Part shown: in pieces, positions 1 through 9,566 of the stretch
How the letters are laid out: every line of letters starts with the position of its first letter
Numbering within the stretch: position 1 is the stretch's first letter
Source: Candidatus Cloacimonadota bacterium
GTDB lineage: Bacteria; Cloacimonadota; Cloacimonadia; Cloacimonadales; PWNZ01
Reading direction: 5' to 3'
Assembly: GCA_003564155.1 (NCBI GenBank)
Contig: PWOA01000108.1
Coordinates: 1-36,292 of the forward strand
DNA length: 36,292 nt
Position numbers and translations under genes: made by a program
Notes under the pieces: generated by a model
Seen by the model: the letters and a program-made list of their open reading frames with translations, nothing else
Databases searched by the model: none
Told to the model about the DNA's origin: nothing

Positions 1-1876
1 CAGTCAATTGAAAAGGCCATCCCGCTTTTTGAAGACTAAGTTCAACTTCAAAATCAATTGATGTTTGATATGGATAATCACCGTCTTGATTAGAAGTAAT
101 ATGAAGTGTAAAAGGTATTACATATTCAGATAAGGTTGGATCAGTATAAAATCTGAGTGGGTTGTTAACATTAAAGCCAACAGAACCACCATCAATGTTC
201 GGTAATGTAATTGTATCGATAAGAATTTCTACTCCAGGTTGCTCGGTAGTTAATTTGACCGATACATCTGTCGCTAAATTCCAAAAGATTTCATTGTATA
301 TGCTTATTGATAGATCTATAGATTCGCCGGGATTGGGTATGCCGTCACCGTCGCCGTCATATTCTGTTAATGAATATTCTGTTAAAGCTAAATTCGGTAT
401 TTTATCGTACATAGTAGCTGTAAAGGCATTGACTCTCCCGGAGCCTAATTTTTCAATATAATCTTCATTTTGTGATAAACCGTCAATGTAATCAGCGGTA
501 TATGTGATTCTAGACCTTATCGCTGCAGGTGTCATATTAGGATGTAGTGTTTTAATTAGAGCTGCAATACCTGCAACTATTGGAGATGCCATAGAAGTAC
601 CGCTAGTCGAGTGGTAACCATTATCGCCCCATGTAGATAGAATATTGACACCGGGAGCAGAGACATCAATATCGCTACCATAATCAGAGAACGATGCTTT
701 TATGTTGTTCAGATCCGTCGCGGCGATATTCATAGAGTTAGTTGCATTAGCCGGATAGCTGGTATATGTGTCGGTATGTTCGGAATCATCATTACCTGCA
801 GCACTGATGACGAGTGCACCTAAGTTAGTAGCATAATTAATTATCGTATTGGCGTAAGTACCGGCACCAGGACCACCCCAGCTGCAGTTTATAATATGAG
901 CACCGGCTCGAGCTGCATATTCAATCATATCATATCCATTTCTGATACCATCACTATCTCGATTAGAAGGTGCTCCTTTTAAAATCATCAATGAAATGTT
1001 CATGGCAACTCCACTGATGCCAATTTCATTGTCGCCAACGGCACCGGCAATACCGGCTACATGAGTTCCATGATGATTCCAATTCTGATAAGGGTTATTA
1101 TTGTCATCGAAAAAATCCCAACCCATTACGTCATCTGCTTTAAGGCTACCGGAGTTGTCTAGTCCATTACCACCTTTAATTTCTCCAGTGTCCCATTTAA
1201 TAGTTACATCTTTAAGCTCAGCTTCATTTAGCCAAATATTGTCCATTAAATCTGGATGATTCCATTTCGCACCGGTATCAGTAATAGCAATAATGATCTC
1301 TTCATTACCCTTAACGTAGTCCCATGCTAATGGAGAATCAATTACTTGATGAAACCATTGTCTGGAAAATTTTGGATCGTTAGGTATATGTTGCATGGTT
1401 CGGTTGATCGTTTCATATTCAGCAAAAAGGATATTGCTGTCCTGATTTAATGCGGATAATGTTTCTTCAATATTATCGTTACTATTTAATTCTATCCGAT
1501 AGATATTTTGTACATATACACCATTATCATTCCAATCTGTATTAGCAGTTTTTGGATGTAATTGTTTTAAATTAACTATCTCATATTCTTTTGCTATTGT
1601 ATTAAAACTTTCTATATTCGTTATTAAGTGATCAGCTTCTCGTGTTAATGCTATAGTCCCTGCTGTGGTACCTATTGCTTCCTGAGAAAAAGCCACAATT
1701 ATTGAACGAGGATAAAAATAGTCCTCAATAAAGGGCATTTTCTTTGCTTCAATTAGTGATGGGGCACTAACAAAAATAATTAGAAATCCTAATATTAATA
1801 ACATTAACTTAGAAGTTGAATAGACCTCTAAAGAAACTGCTTTAGGTCTGTTTATATTATTTAAGTTTCTTTCCAT
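1..1876 (-). CDS. Secreted subtilisin-like serine protease (S8 family), C-terminus cut by window edge
   Basis: At least 625 codons are open from ATG 1876 to the left edge, with an AGGAG-type ribosome binding site just upstream. A hydrophobic stretch near residues 25-40 (MLLILGFLIIFVSA) looks like a signal peptide behind a long polar n-region. The S8 catalytic triad is complete: Asp200 in ITDTGAKWNHPDL, His269 in NHHGTHVAGIAG and Ser428 in SGTSMASP, with the oxyanion Asn362 in SAAGND. About 150 residues between the signal and the catalytic domain fit an inhibitory propeptide. After the protease domain comes a segment with DGDGDGIPNPGES, an acidic Ca-loop-like motif leading into a beta-rich domain, as in large secreted FCB-group proteases. 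A C-terminal sorting domain is likely beyond the edge but is not visible. The gene lies downstream of another secreted protein on the same strand, with a terminator between them, so it is probably transcribed separately. Family assignment is very secure; substrate is unknown. Confidence 0.95.
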   Translation of the reverse strand, partial: MERNLNNINRPKAVSLEVYSTSKLMLLILGFLIIFVSAPSLIEAKKMPFIEDYFYPRSIIVAFSQEAIGTTAGTIALTREADHLITNIESFNTIAKEYEIVNLKQLHPKTANTDWNDNGVYVQNIYRIELNSNDNIEETLSALNQDSNILFAEYETINRTMQHIPNDPKFSRQWFHQVIDSPLAWDYVKGNEEIIIAITDTGAKWNHPDLMDNIWLNEAELKDVTIKWDTGEIKGGNGLDNSGSLKADDVMGWDFFDDNNNPYQNWNHHGTHVAGIAGAVGDNEIGISGVAMNISLMILKGAPSNRDSDGIRNGYDMIEYAARAGAHIINCSWGGPGAGTYANTIINYATNLGALVISAAGNDDSEHTDTYTSYPANATNSMNIAATDLNNIKASFSDYGSDIDVSAPGVNILSTWGDNGYHSTSGTSMASPIVAGIAALIKTLHPNMTPAAIRSRITYTADYIDGLSQNEDYIEKLGSGRVNAFTATMYDKIPNLALTEYSLTEYDGDGDGIPNPGESIDLSISIYNEIFWNLATDVSVKLTTEQPGVEILIDTITLPNIDGGSVGFNVNNPLRFYTDPTLSEYVIPFTLHITSNQDGDYPYQTSIDFEVELSLQKAGWPFQLT

Positions 1877-2074
1877 TGATTGTTTCTCCTTTCCTATATC
1901 AACTCTCGATTGCATTTTGTGCTTCATTTTTCTTAGATTTCTAAAATAGAGAGCTGGTTTCGATTAATACAGTAAAACAAGATGAATAATTCAACACAAG
2001 ACATTAGAGGTAATGTATGTGTATTGTGAGTGTAATTTGTTGCCCTACAGGTATATTATTGTGGGAATAAATAA

Positions 2075-2107
2075 ACAAGAAACCGGGAGAAAAACCCGGT
2101 TTCTTGT
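2075..2107 (-). terminator. Rho-independent terminator after the 970-residue secreted protein gene
   Basis: A perfect 13-bp inverted repeat pairs 2075-2087 with 2095-2107 around a 7-nt loop. Read on the minus strand it has a CCGGG core and is followed by a T-rich run (TTTATTTATT). It starts 17 nt after the stop codon of the gene ending at 2124. Confidence 0.9.
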
Positions 2108-2123
2108 CGTAAATTACTCATTA

Positions 2124-5036
2124 TTATTTCAACAGAACCATTCTTCTGGTTACTGCTTCGTTACTAGTTTCTATACGATATAGATAAACACCACTAGGGA
2201 TATCATTACCATAATTATTTTTTCCGTCCCAAACTACAGAATGATTACCTTTATTTAATACATCATCTACTAAGGTACTAATTCTTTGACCTTTGAGATT
2301 ATAAACAGTCAATCTTACGTTATCATCTTGAGGTAGATTAAACACAATTTTTGTTTCAGGATTGAATGGATTAGGATAATTGGTTGCAGTTAATTCTTGC
2401 AACGAAGGTAGTTCTTCCAGATCTTCAATACTGACGAAATCCGGATCAACGATTGCTCTAATCATAAAGTTTCCATCATCGTAATCTTCCCAAGGATCTG
2501 TACCAATTTTTATGAAACTGCTACCGACATTATTTTCGTCGACTCCTATAGTTGATGAGTTGGCAACTTCTTGGATACCAATGAAGAAATTTTGATCTGC
2601 GAATTCAACTGGGTTAGCGGCAGGTATTGGGATGATATTCCAACCTTCTTGAATTAAAGTTGACGGATAAACAAACTGCGAACGAAGTTGACCAACTGAT
2701 CCATTATCTTCATCCCAGACTTTCATCACGTATGCTCCGGTTCTCTTAGTTTCTACATAAACTTTTATATGTGTCAAGAAGAAACTGTCTCCGGTTTCGT
2801 CTTCGAACATAACAGCTGCGTGATTACCATTACCGGCATTATAACCGAAATCTACTTCTCCATCATCATAAACGATTTCAGTTGATGAAGCTCTCATAAC
2901 AAATACTGAAGCTTCGTTAGTTGGTAGAGATTCACTTACATCATACCTACCTTTAACAATGTAGTAATTTATCGTTCCTTCTACCGGTTCAGTGTCAGAG
3001 AAAATTGTTATTTCAGGATCATCAATGTTCCCAACGAACTCATACTCCTCACCTGAAACAACGGATCTATAGATATTATAACCATCAAGATCTATTTCCA
3101 GTCTTTGATTGTTACGTGTAATGGTACTTCTTTGTCCGTCAAGATTTTCTACTAATGCTTGTATATTCCAATTACCATCTATAGCACCTTCTGATGCTGT
3201 ATAAAGACTGGTCCATACAGGTCCTATTCTGATCATGTCTCCCTTGTCAGCAACATGTGGACCTGGATCAATACCGGCAGGGAAAACTTCTGCTGGCTGA
3301 ATCACCGTATAACCGATCCAGTATTGTTGACCAATTTCAATCTTCACCGGATCTTCTAAAACTATTTCATTCCACGCTTCTACTTCTATATCTGTAGTCG
3401 AGAGTGTATCCTGATAGGCTATAACGTCGCCGTCTCGACCTGTCCAAACCGTTAGTATGAAAGTTGTCCCTTCAATTTGATTAGAGAAAAACTTAACTTC
3501 AGTTATATGTCCACCAAAATATGGTTCTAAATCAGTAGGGAGAAAACGGGCAGCTACATCAAATGCTGCAGTTTCACCTGGAGATAAGTTAAGACCGATG
3601 CCATCATAATTTATACCGCTGTCCCAATGTATCCAACCTTCTTTACCACCTAATCCGGGAGGATCCCAACTCAGATGAACCATTCCATCGGATTCTTCTG
3701 CATATAGATTAGATGGTGCCGGTAAGTATTGATCATGATATACGGCAAAATTGTCTATCATAAGTCCAGGACCATCCGGTTGATCATCATTTGTGTGGAA
3801 GAGAATTCTAAACTTAACAGTTTCACCGGCATGCCCGGAGATATCTCCGGATAAACCTGGATAGGCTTGTGTTGCTGACCACCATATTTCCGGTATATTG
3901 ATATATACATAATTATTACCATCTTCATCACCATAAGGATTACTCATATAATACCATGATTCTCCATCATCAATCGATATTTCAAAACCCCAGAAATTAC
4001 AGTTAGGCCAATGAGCAGAATTATCAAGAACACCACCGGTCATATCAAAATCTACTCTGATATCACCAGCTGGGGGTAATTGAATGGGAGGAGATATGAG
4101 ATAATTAATCATGTTAGGGTTGTAGGTACCTTGTTCATTTTGACATATAGCAGCATTAGGGGGAGAAGGAGGTAAAGGAGTAGGTTGCCCTATATGCCAT
4201 AAATCACCACCTTCCGGAACTAAACTACCATATGTCATTCCTGCTGCTTCACCATCATCGAAATCTTCATCGAAATCACCTAAAGAGATATTATCGACAA
4301 ACACCGATAATAGTTCAGGATTACTTTCGCTATCTACTGCTGCGTCGGAAGCAAATGCGAATCTTATCCTTACGTCATCTCCAATATAGTCGGATAAATC
4401 AAAAGTTGCATCTACCCATCCATTAGAAGTGCCACCCCATCCGGGTACATTCGGACCTTCACCGTGAATTCTTCCAAAAGAAAACATTGACTCTGAGTTA
4501 TATTCCGGAAGTCCGGAGATAACTGACCAAGTATTACCATCATCAGTTGAAATTCTAACGTTAACCCCGTCCCAACCATCGTAAAATTCACCGTTAATTT
4601 CATGGTCACCTAAAGCTTCAACCGACCAGTTTATATTAAATGTAAGCAAAGTATCATCTTCTGTTACTGTTATTTCAGGTGTATCAAGATAAGTATATTG
4701 TGAGTTTCTGTACCCACCGATTTCCGGATCAGCCATCCACCAGGAATAACCTTCTCCACCATATGCATTAAATTGAGTCAAATGCCACATTGCTTGGGCT
4801 GATGTTATATCTAATGTTGACCATCCTTGCCAGCCATCATTAAAATCTTGTTTGTAAACTATGCTTTCTTGTCTTTGATTATCAGCACTATTTCTCAATA
4901 GCTCCGGGTTACGTCTTGACATTGTTGAAACTGAATGTTCCGGAGTTAATGTTTGAAAAGTGTGATTCGGTTTTTCTGCAACTAACATACCAATAATGAC
5001 TATCAGTATGAAAGATATCAATAAAAACTTCTTCAT
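2124..5036 (-). CDS. Secreted multidomain beta-rich protein with FlgD-like/T9SS-type C-terminal sorting domain
   Basis: 970 residues, ATG at 5036 with GGAGG upstream. Residues 1-20 form a clear signal peptide (KKFLLISFILIVIIGMLVA). Residues about 60-250 and again 255-435 are MAM-like/immune-inhibitor-A-like beta-sandwich regions, recognisable by YKQDFNDGWQGWS, GEGYSWWMADPEIGGY and repeated aromatic 'W..G.W' patterns. Fibronectin type III-like segments follow (for example APSNLYAEESDGMVHLSWDPP and YNIYRSVVSGEEYEFVG). Residues 886-970 are a typical FlgD-Ig/T9SS type A tail: NYPNPFNPETKIVFNLP, then LTVYNLKGQRISTL, then SGVYLYRIETSN, ending in RRMVLLK. No catalytic motif was seen, so it is more likely an adhesin or binding protein than an enzyme. 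In this family the tail directs export and surface anchoring. A terminator follows directly. Secretion class is secure; function is unknown. Confidence 0.92.
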   Translation of the reverse strand: MKKFLLISFILIVIIGMLVAEKPNHTFQTLTPEHSVSTMSRRNPELLRNSADNQRQESIVYKQDFNDGWQGWSTLDITSAQAMWHLTQFNAYGGEGYSWWMADPEIGGYRNSQYTYLDTPEITVTEDDTLLTFNINWSVEALGDHEINGEFYDGWDGVNVRISTDDGNTWSVISGLPEYNSESMFSFGRIHGEGPNVPGWGGTSNGWVDATFDLSDYIGDDVRIRFAFASDAAVDSESNPELLSVFVDNISLGDFDEDFDDGEAAGMTYGSLVPEGGDLWHIGQPTPLPPSPPNAAICQNEQGTYNPNMINYLISPPIQLPPAGDIRVDFDMTGGVLDNSAHWPNCNFWGFEISIDDGESWYYMSNPYGDEDGNNYVYINIPEIWWSATQAYPGLSGDISGHAGETVKFRILFHTNDDQPDGPGLMIDNFAVYHDQYLPAPSNLYAEESDGMVHLSWDPPGLGGKEGWIHWDSGINYDGIGLNLSPGETAAFDVAARFLPTDLEPYFGGHITEVKFFSNQIEGTTFILTVWTGRDGDVIAYQDTLSTTDIEVEAWNEIVLEDPVKIEIGQQYWIGYTVIQPAEVFPAGIDPGPHVADKGDMIRIGPVWTSLYTASEGAIDGNWNIQALVENLDGQRSTITRNNQRLEIDLDGYNIYRSVVSGEEYEFVGNIDDPEITIFSDTEPVEGTINYYIVKGRYDVSESLPTNEASVFVMRASSTEIVYDDGEVDFGYNAGNGNHAAVMFEDETGDSFFLTHIKVYVETKRTGAYVMKVWDEDNGSVGQLRSQFVYPSTLIQEGWNIIPIPAANPVEFADQNFFIGIQEVANSSTIGVDENNVGSSFIKIGTDPWEDYDDGNFMIRAIVDPDFVSIEDLEELPSLQELTATNYPNPFNPETKIVFNLPQDDNVRLTVYNLKGQRISTLVDDVLNKGNHSVVWDGKNNYGNDIPSGVYLYRIETSNEAVTRRMVLLK

Positions 5037-5080
5037 AATACTAATCCTCCAATTATTTTTTATTAAATACTCTTATAAAT

Positions 5081-5156
5081 ATTATACAGAATAATCTATT
5101 CCACTATAAGTTATTATAACTACTAATCTAAAGGACATTAGAGTCGATTTTGTCAA
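5081..5156 (-). promoter_or_regulatory. Possible promoter elements upstream of the secreted 970-residue protein gene
   Basis: On the minus strand there is a TTGACA (5156-5151) and two TATAAT hexamers (5118-5113 and 5086-5081). The TTGACA to first TATAAT spacing is about 32 nt, too long for a standard sigma-70 pair, so the real promoter is not settled. The 279-nt gap 5037-5315 otherwise holds nothing recognisable. Confidence 0.3.
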
Positions 5157-5315
5157 GCTAATTATTCGTATTATTGCTATGTTAAACCTATAGATGAAAT
5201 ATTCTTACCTGAGTAGACTGGTCTAAATATCAAAATAAATAAGATAAAAACTAAAACTAATCTCAATAGTTAGTTTCAAATAGACTATATAAAACTTGAT
5301 TGATTTCTGGATTAA

Positions 5316-6083
5316 TTAGTCTGTTTTCTTAATATCTTTAAATCCCGGAAAGAAGTTTTTCAATTCTATTGGAAAAGGAAATGCAAATATTGATCCTTGC
5401 TTACTTGAAATCTCATTAAGAGTTCTCAGAGTTCTGACAAAAAGTGCACCTTCTTCGGCATTAAGAATTTTTGCAGCCTCTGCAAGTCTTTGTGCAGCTT
5501 GTTTTTCTCCTTCTGCTTGAACAATAATGGCACGTCTTTCCCTTTCAGCTGTAGCTTGCCTTGAAATCGCTTTTTGAAGGCTTTCAGGGATGCCTACATC
5601 TTTAATCTCGACGGCAGTAACTTTGATACCCCAGGGGTCAGTTGCTTCGTCGAGTATTTTTTGTACTTGAACGTTTAACTTGTCTCTTTCAGACAGAATT
5701 TCGTCAAGATCGGCTTGACCTGCAATACTTCTTAAAGTTGTTTGGGCTAACTGCGCAGTAGCGTAACGGTAATTTTCAACATTTACGACTGCCTTACTGG
5801 CGTCAACTACCCGATAATATATTACAGCATTAATACTCGCTGTTACATTATCACGGGTAATTACTTCTTGGGAAGGTACATCTAAAGTGACTATTCTCAA
5901 AGGTATCTTGATAACCTTATCGATAATGGGAATAATAATTACCAATCCTGGACCTTTTTGTTTGGTTAATCTTCCCAGCCTAAATACTACTAATCTTTCA
6001 TATTCTCTTACTATTCTTATTGCTGAAAGCAGAAATAAGAATACCACCACTACAACGGGATAAAGCCACGACATTTGCTCCAT
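5316..6083 (-). CDS. Slipin/stomatin-like SPFH (band 7) membrane protein
   Basis: 255 residues, ATG at 6083 with AGGAGG. A single N-terminal membrane segment (residues about 7-23) is followed by the SPFH domain, including [45 protein letters not shown] and the [20 protein letters not shown] segment. A charged helix with [20 protein letters not shown] follows, typical for oligomerising prokaryotic stomatins. It sits 30 nt downstream of a long-form NfeD protease, the classic stomatin-NfeD operon pairing found in bacteria and archaea. In the archaeal model the NfeD protease cleaves the stomatin C-terminus. Here the C-terminus ends in a short hydrophobic/aromatic stretch ([16 protein letters not shown]), a plausible cleavage-region counterpart. 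Probably organises membrane microdomains; exact role is inferred. Confidence 0.95.
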   Translation of the reverse strand: MEQMSWLYPVVVVVFLFLLSAIRIVREYERLVVFRLGRLTKQKGPGLVIIIPIIDKVIKIPLRIVTLDVPSQEVITRDNVTASINAVIYYRVVDASKAVVNVENYRYATAQLAQTTLRSIAGQADLDEILSERDKLNVQVQKILDEATDPWGIKVTAVEIKDVGIPESLQKAISRQATAERERRAIIVQAEGEKQAAQRLAEAAKILNAEEGALFVRTLRTLNEISSKQGSIFAFPFPIELKNFFPGFKDIKKTD

Positions 6084-6113
6084 TAGTTTTCCTCCTAAAC
6101 ATTAATATTATTG

Positions 6114-7415
6114 TTAATTATTCCGATCGATATTTGTTTTGTCTTCAGTGACCATCAGATACGAATCTTTTTTGCCTATTATGAAAACTTCTTTGTTTTT
6201 GTCTATCTCTACATTATTATCGCTAATTGCATTCCAAAGTTCACCTTTAGCTTTTACCATTCCTTTAGGGTTCAATCTTTCGACTACAACTGCTGTTTCC
6301 GGTAAATCTAAGTTAGTTAAGGAAGTTGGTGGATTCCTCAATGAATTTATTACTCTTTGGAGGACTACAGCTAAGATTATACCCACTGCAATTCCCACGC
6401 CTATTACTGTTCGTATGAAAGTACCATACCAGTCAACGCCCATAAGTGGTTCTACGGGTATCATAAGTGCTCCTATTACTAGTGTTAAAATGCCGCCGAT
6501 CCCCAAGATACCGAATCCTGAAGTAAAAAATTCAGCGATTATTAGAGATAAACCAGTTAACAATAGTATTATCCCCATTATATTGGTTTCGAATAATCCG
6601 ATACCGTAAACACCTAATAGTAAGAGTATTCCCCCTAATACTTCGGGGACAAGAGTACCCGGACTACTGAAACCTACATATAAGCCCATCAAACCGAGCA
6701 TGAGGAAAAGCATTGATATCTGAGGATTACTTATCCATTGCTGAAAACTTTCTTGTAAAGTTAACTGAGGATATTGTAATTGATAATCATCTTTGGAGAA
6801 CACGTATATAACACCATTTTTTTCAATTTCAACCCCATCTAGTTGTTGCATTAAGTCTTCAATTCCCGATGCTATATATTCTACTATACCATGATCAAGA
6901 GCTTCACCGGCAGTTAAAGCCAGATTATGTTCAACAAAGTCATTAGCAATATTAACCGGTCTATTTTTGTTTTCTGCTAAACTCTTTGCTTGTCTGGATA
7001 GAAATTTACGAGTCTTTTCTCCGGCGTCATTAGTACCTTCCGGGGTAATAGCAATAGGTTGAGCTGAGCCAATTGTAGTAACCGGAGCCATGACGGCTAT
7101 ATCGGAGGCTAAGACTATAAAGGCTCCGGCCGAAGCTGCCATACCGCCTGAGGGATAAACGAACACGATGACAGGGATATTTGCATTAAGTATAAGTTCG
7201 TTCATTTTTATTGTTGTATCGACTAATCCACCCGGTGTATTAAGCAATATTATACATGCGCTGAAACCGCTTTTTTCAGCGTTATTCAGTTCTCTTTCCA
7301 AATAGCTTAAAAAACCTCCTGCTATCATGCCATCCATTTCAATCACGGAAATAACATTGGCTGATAGTATGGGTATCATAGCCAACAATATTAATACAGT
7401 CAGTGTTTTTCTCAT
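6114..7415 (-). CDS. NfeD-family membrane-bound ClpP-class serine protease (long form)
   Basis: The ATG at 7415 is preferred because GGAG lies 7 nt upstream; an in-frame ATG at 7421 has a spacing of only 1 nt. This gives 433 residues. A signal-like N-terminus is followed by a ClpP-class domain: LLNTPGGLVDTT (oxyanion region), GGMAASAGAFI with nucleophile Ser95, and EKTRKFLSRQAKSLAE, whose first Lys (about 134) aligns with the catalytic Lys of the family. Four to five membrane helices follow (about 235-355), then a C-terminal NfeD OB-fold with VVVERLNPKGMVKAKGELWNA. This is the full protease-TM-OB architecture. It is co-transcribed with the slipin gene (30-nt gap), its expected partner, and lies 75 nt after the phosphomannomutase gene. 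Likely acts in membrane protein quality control. Confidence 0.94.
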   Translation of the reverse strand: MRKTLTVLILLAMIPILSANVISVIEMDGMIAGGFLSYLERELNNAEKSGFSACIILLNTPGGLVDTTIKMNELILNANIPVIVFVYPSGGMAASAGAFIVLASDIAVMAPVTTIGSAQPIAITPEGTNDAGEKTRKFLSRQAKSLAENKNRPVNIANDFVEHNLALTAGEALDHGIVEYIASGIEDLMQQLDGVEIEKNGVIYVFSKDDYQLQYPQLTLQESFQQWISNPQISMLFLMLGLMGLYVGFSSPGTLVPEVLGGILLLLGVYGIGLFETNIMGIILLLTGLSLIIAEFFTSGFGILGIGGILTLVIGALMIPVEPLMGVDWYGTFIRTVIGVGIAVGIILAVVLQRVINSLRNPPTSLTNLDLPETAVVVERLNPKGMVKAKGELWNAISDNNVEIDKNKEVFIIGKKDSYLMVTEDKTNIDRNN

Positions 7416-7490
7416 TATCATTCTCCGGATAAAATCTTGTTAAATCCTATAAATCCTTACAATTATATCAATCAAAGTATAATATAATAT

Positions 7491-8849
7491 CTAATCTCTA
7501 TATTGAGCAATAACATTTTCAATTAGCTTTTGAATTGCATCTAACCTTTCTTTTGATTCTGCTTCAAATCTCATCACCAGTACCGGCTGTGTGTTAGATG
7601 CTCTGACAAGACCCCAACCATCAGGGAAAGTAATCCTAACACCATCAATTGCGTTCACGGTATATCCATGTTTAACAAAATGGTTTTTAACTTTATCAAC
7701 TAAGATAAACTTCATTTCATCCGGACAATCAAGCCTGATTTCCGGTGTATTGAAAACCTGCGGCTGATCACTTAACATTTCACTGACTTTATTTTTAGAC
7801 TTAGAGACAATTTCTGCAAACCTGCAAGCTGCATAGATAGCATCGTCATATCCTAAATAGCGATCATAGAAAAAGATATGCCCGCTCATTTCTCCACCTA
7901 ATTTAATATTGTCTTCTTTCATTTTTTGTTTTAGAAGCGAGTGTCCTGTTTTATACATTATAGGGATACCGCCATGTTTAGCGATGTCGTCAAAAAGGTT
8001 CTTTGAACATTTGATATCGGCTACAACTTTTTCTCCTGGAAAGTTTGCTAGGAACTCTCGGGCAAAAAGAGTTAGAAGTTGGTCTCCAAGAAGTAAGTTC
8101 CCTTGGTTATCTATTACTCCGAGACGGTCTGCATCTCCATCTAATCCTACACCTAATTCCGATTTTGATATTCTAACATTTGCAACTAAATCTTTCATGT
8201 ATTCTAAAACAGTTGGGTCGGGATGATGGTTCGGGAAAGAACCGTCCATATCACAATACAATTCTTTTACATTACAGCCGAGTCGTCTTAAAATATCGGG
8301 GAGAATAGGTCCTCCGGCTCCGTTTCCTGCGTCGACGACTACATCAACGGGTCGATCCAGTTTAATATTATTGACGATATAGTCTTGATATAATTGCACA
8401 ATATCTTTGATGATCTTTTTCTGACCTTTACCGGAAACAAATTGCTCTTTAGTGATTATATCGTAAATCTCTTGAATATCCTTGCCATAGATACTCGAGA
8501 GACCGACATTCATTTTAAATCCATTAAACTCAGGTGGATTGTGACTACCTGTAATCATGACACCACCGTCGGTTTTCAGATGGTGGATAGAAAAATAAAG
8601 TGTGGGAGTTGCCAATATCCCGACATCATAAACATCACATCCACAATCTATTAATCCTCGTGAGAAATTATCTTTGAAAACAGGAGTACTAAGACGGGCA
8701 TCTCCTCCTATTGCTACAGTTTTCAAGTTTCTTTGCCGTAGATATGATCCAAAGCCTTTCCCCAACAAATAAACCGTATCTTCATTTAAGTCAACGTCGA
8801 CGACACCTCTAACATCATATTCTCTGAATATTAACTTATTCATTTTCAT
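7491..8849 (-). CDS. Phosphomannomutase/phosphoglucomutase
   Basis: 452 residues, ATG at 8849 with AGGAG 10 nt upstream. All four signature loops of the alpha-D-phosphohexomutase family are present: active-site Ser102 in MITGSHNPPEFNGFKM, the metal loop GLDGDADRLGV (Asp237, 239, 241), the sugar-specificity loop GGEMSGHIFF (about 319-327) and the phosphate loop RASNTQPVLVMRFEA near 425. Length and the GEMSGH loop fit the AlgC/ManB dual-specificity mutases that interconvert the 1- and 6-phosphates of mannose and glucose, feeding cell-surface polysaccharide and nucleotide-sugar synthesis. Glc versus Man preference cannot be decided from sequence alone. It lies between rdgB and nfeD in a same-strand housekeeping run. 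Confidence 0.95.
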   Translation of the reverse strand: MKMNKLIFREYDVRGVVDVDLNEDTVYLLGKGFGSYLRQRNLKTVAIGGDARLSTPVFKDNFSRGLIDCGCDVYDVGILATPTLYFSIHHLKTDGGVMITGSHNPPEFNGFKMNVGLSSIYGKDIQEIYDIITKEQFVSGKGQKKIIKDIVQLYQDYIVNNIKLDRPVDVVVDAGNGAGGPILPDILRRLGCNVKELYCDMDGSFPNHHPDPTVLEYMKDLVANVRISKSELGVGLDGDADRLGVIDNQGNLLLGDQLLTLFAREFLANFPGEKVVADIKCSKNLFDDIAKHGGIPIMYKTGHSLLKQKMKEDNIKLGGEMSGHIFFYDRYLGYDDAIYAACRFAEIVSKSKNKVSEMLSDQPQVFNTPEIRLDCPDEMKFILVDKVKNHFVKHGYTVNAIDGVRITFPDGWGLVRASNTQPVLVMRFEAESKERLDAIQKLIENVIAQYRD

Positions 8850-8911
8850 TATTCTTAAACTCCTATCTTATCTTTATATTATCTGATTAAAATGTAATGT
8901 TATCCGGTCAA

Positions 8912-9499
8912 TCAAGCCAGGTATTCTTTCAGCTTATTTCTAAGATCAAGAAAAGCTTTACTTCTATGACTGATAAGATTTTTTTCTTGCAAAGATATCT
9001 CAGCAAGTGTTGTCCCTAAACTACTAACCCAAAAAATTGGATCATAGCCAAAACCTTTGTCGCCAATTTCTTCATTGGTAATTTGTCCTTCCAAGCATCC
9101 TTCTGCACAAATGTACTCTTCGTCAGGAAACATTAAAACAGCTACAGTGATGAATCTTGCGTTACGATCAGTTTTATTGTGCATTTCAGATAGAACTTTG
9201 TGCCGATTATCTTTGTAAGAGCAATTATCACCGGCAAATCGAGCTGAATATACTCCCGGATTTCCATTCAAAGCATCGATAAAAAGCCCTGTGTCATCAG
9301 CTACACATGCAATACCTGTTTCTAAGGTCAATATCTTTGCCTTTTTAAGTGCATTACCTAATAAACTGTCAGCGTCTTCATCTATCTCGGGTAAACCGGG
9401 AAAATCCAAAGCAGAAAATAGCTCAATGGGATCCTGCTGAATTATTGATTTGATCTCCTTAATTTTATCTTCATTTCGTGATGATATCAGTATTTTCAA
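8912..9499 (-). CDS. rdgB: XTP/dITP diphosphatase (RdgB/HAM1 family)
   Basis: 195 residues. The start is TTG at 9499 with AGGAG 6 nt upstream; no better ATG exists near the conserved N-terminus. Family motifs in order: ISSRNEDKIKEIKSI (substrate binding, N-terminus), ADDTGLFIDALNGNPGVYSARFAG (residues about 67-90, with the general-base/metal acidic pair), FGYDPIFW (about 148-155) and SHRSKAF near the C-terminus. The enzyme removes deaminated purine nucleotides (ITP, dITP, XTP) from the pool. A hairpin with a T-run lies between this gene and ykvA upstream, so it may be partly uncoupled from the valS run. Full length, no oddities. Confidence 0.96.
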   Translation of the reverse strand: MKILISSRNEDKIKEIKSIIQQDPIELFSALDFPGLPEIDEDADSLLGNALKKAKILTLETGIACVADDTGLFIDALNGNPGVYSARFAGDNCSYKDNRHKVLSEMHNKTDRNARFITVAVLMFPDEEYICAEGCLEGQITNEEIGDKGFGYDPIFWVSSLGTTLAEISLQEKNLISHRSKAFLDLRNKLKEYLA

Positions 9500-9527
9500 G
9501 TAAATCTCCTTATGGTAGCATATTACT

Positions 9528-9558
9528 AAAAAACTATTTTCGCTAAGGGGAAAATAGT
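9528..9558 (-). terminator. AT-rich terminator-like hairpin between ykvA-like gene and rdgB
   Basis: On the minus strand ACTATTTTC (9558-9550) pairs with GAAAATAGT (9541-9533) around an 8-nt loop, and five further T follow the stem. The stem is weak in GC but its position directly after the stop codon at 9567 fits an intrinsic terminator or attenuator. A competing pairing is described among the findings. Confidence 0.5.
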
Positions 9559-9566
9559 GAAGATCA

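Noticed and set aside
162-461. 99-codon plus-strand frame
   Set aside because: It lies wholly inside the minus-strand subtilase gene, which has the full catalytic triad in frame.
6139-6609. 156-codon plus-strand frame
   Set aside because: Antisense to the membrane and OB part of the NfeD gene, whose coding frame is well supported.
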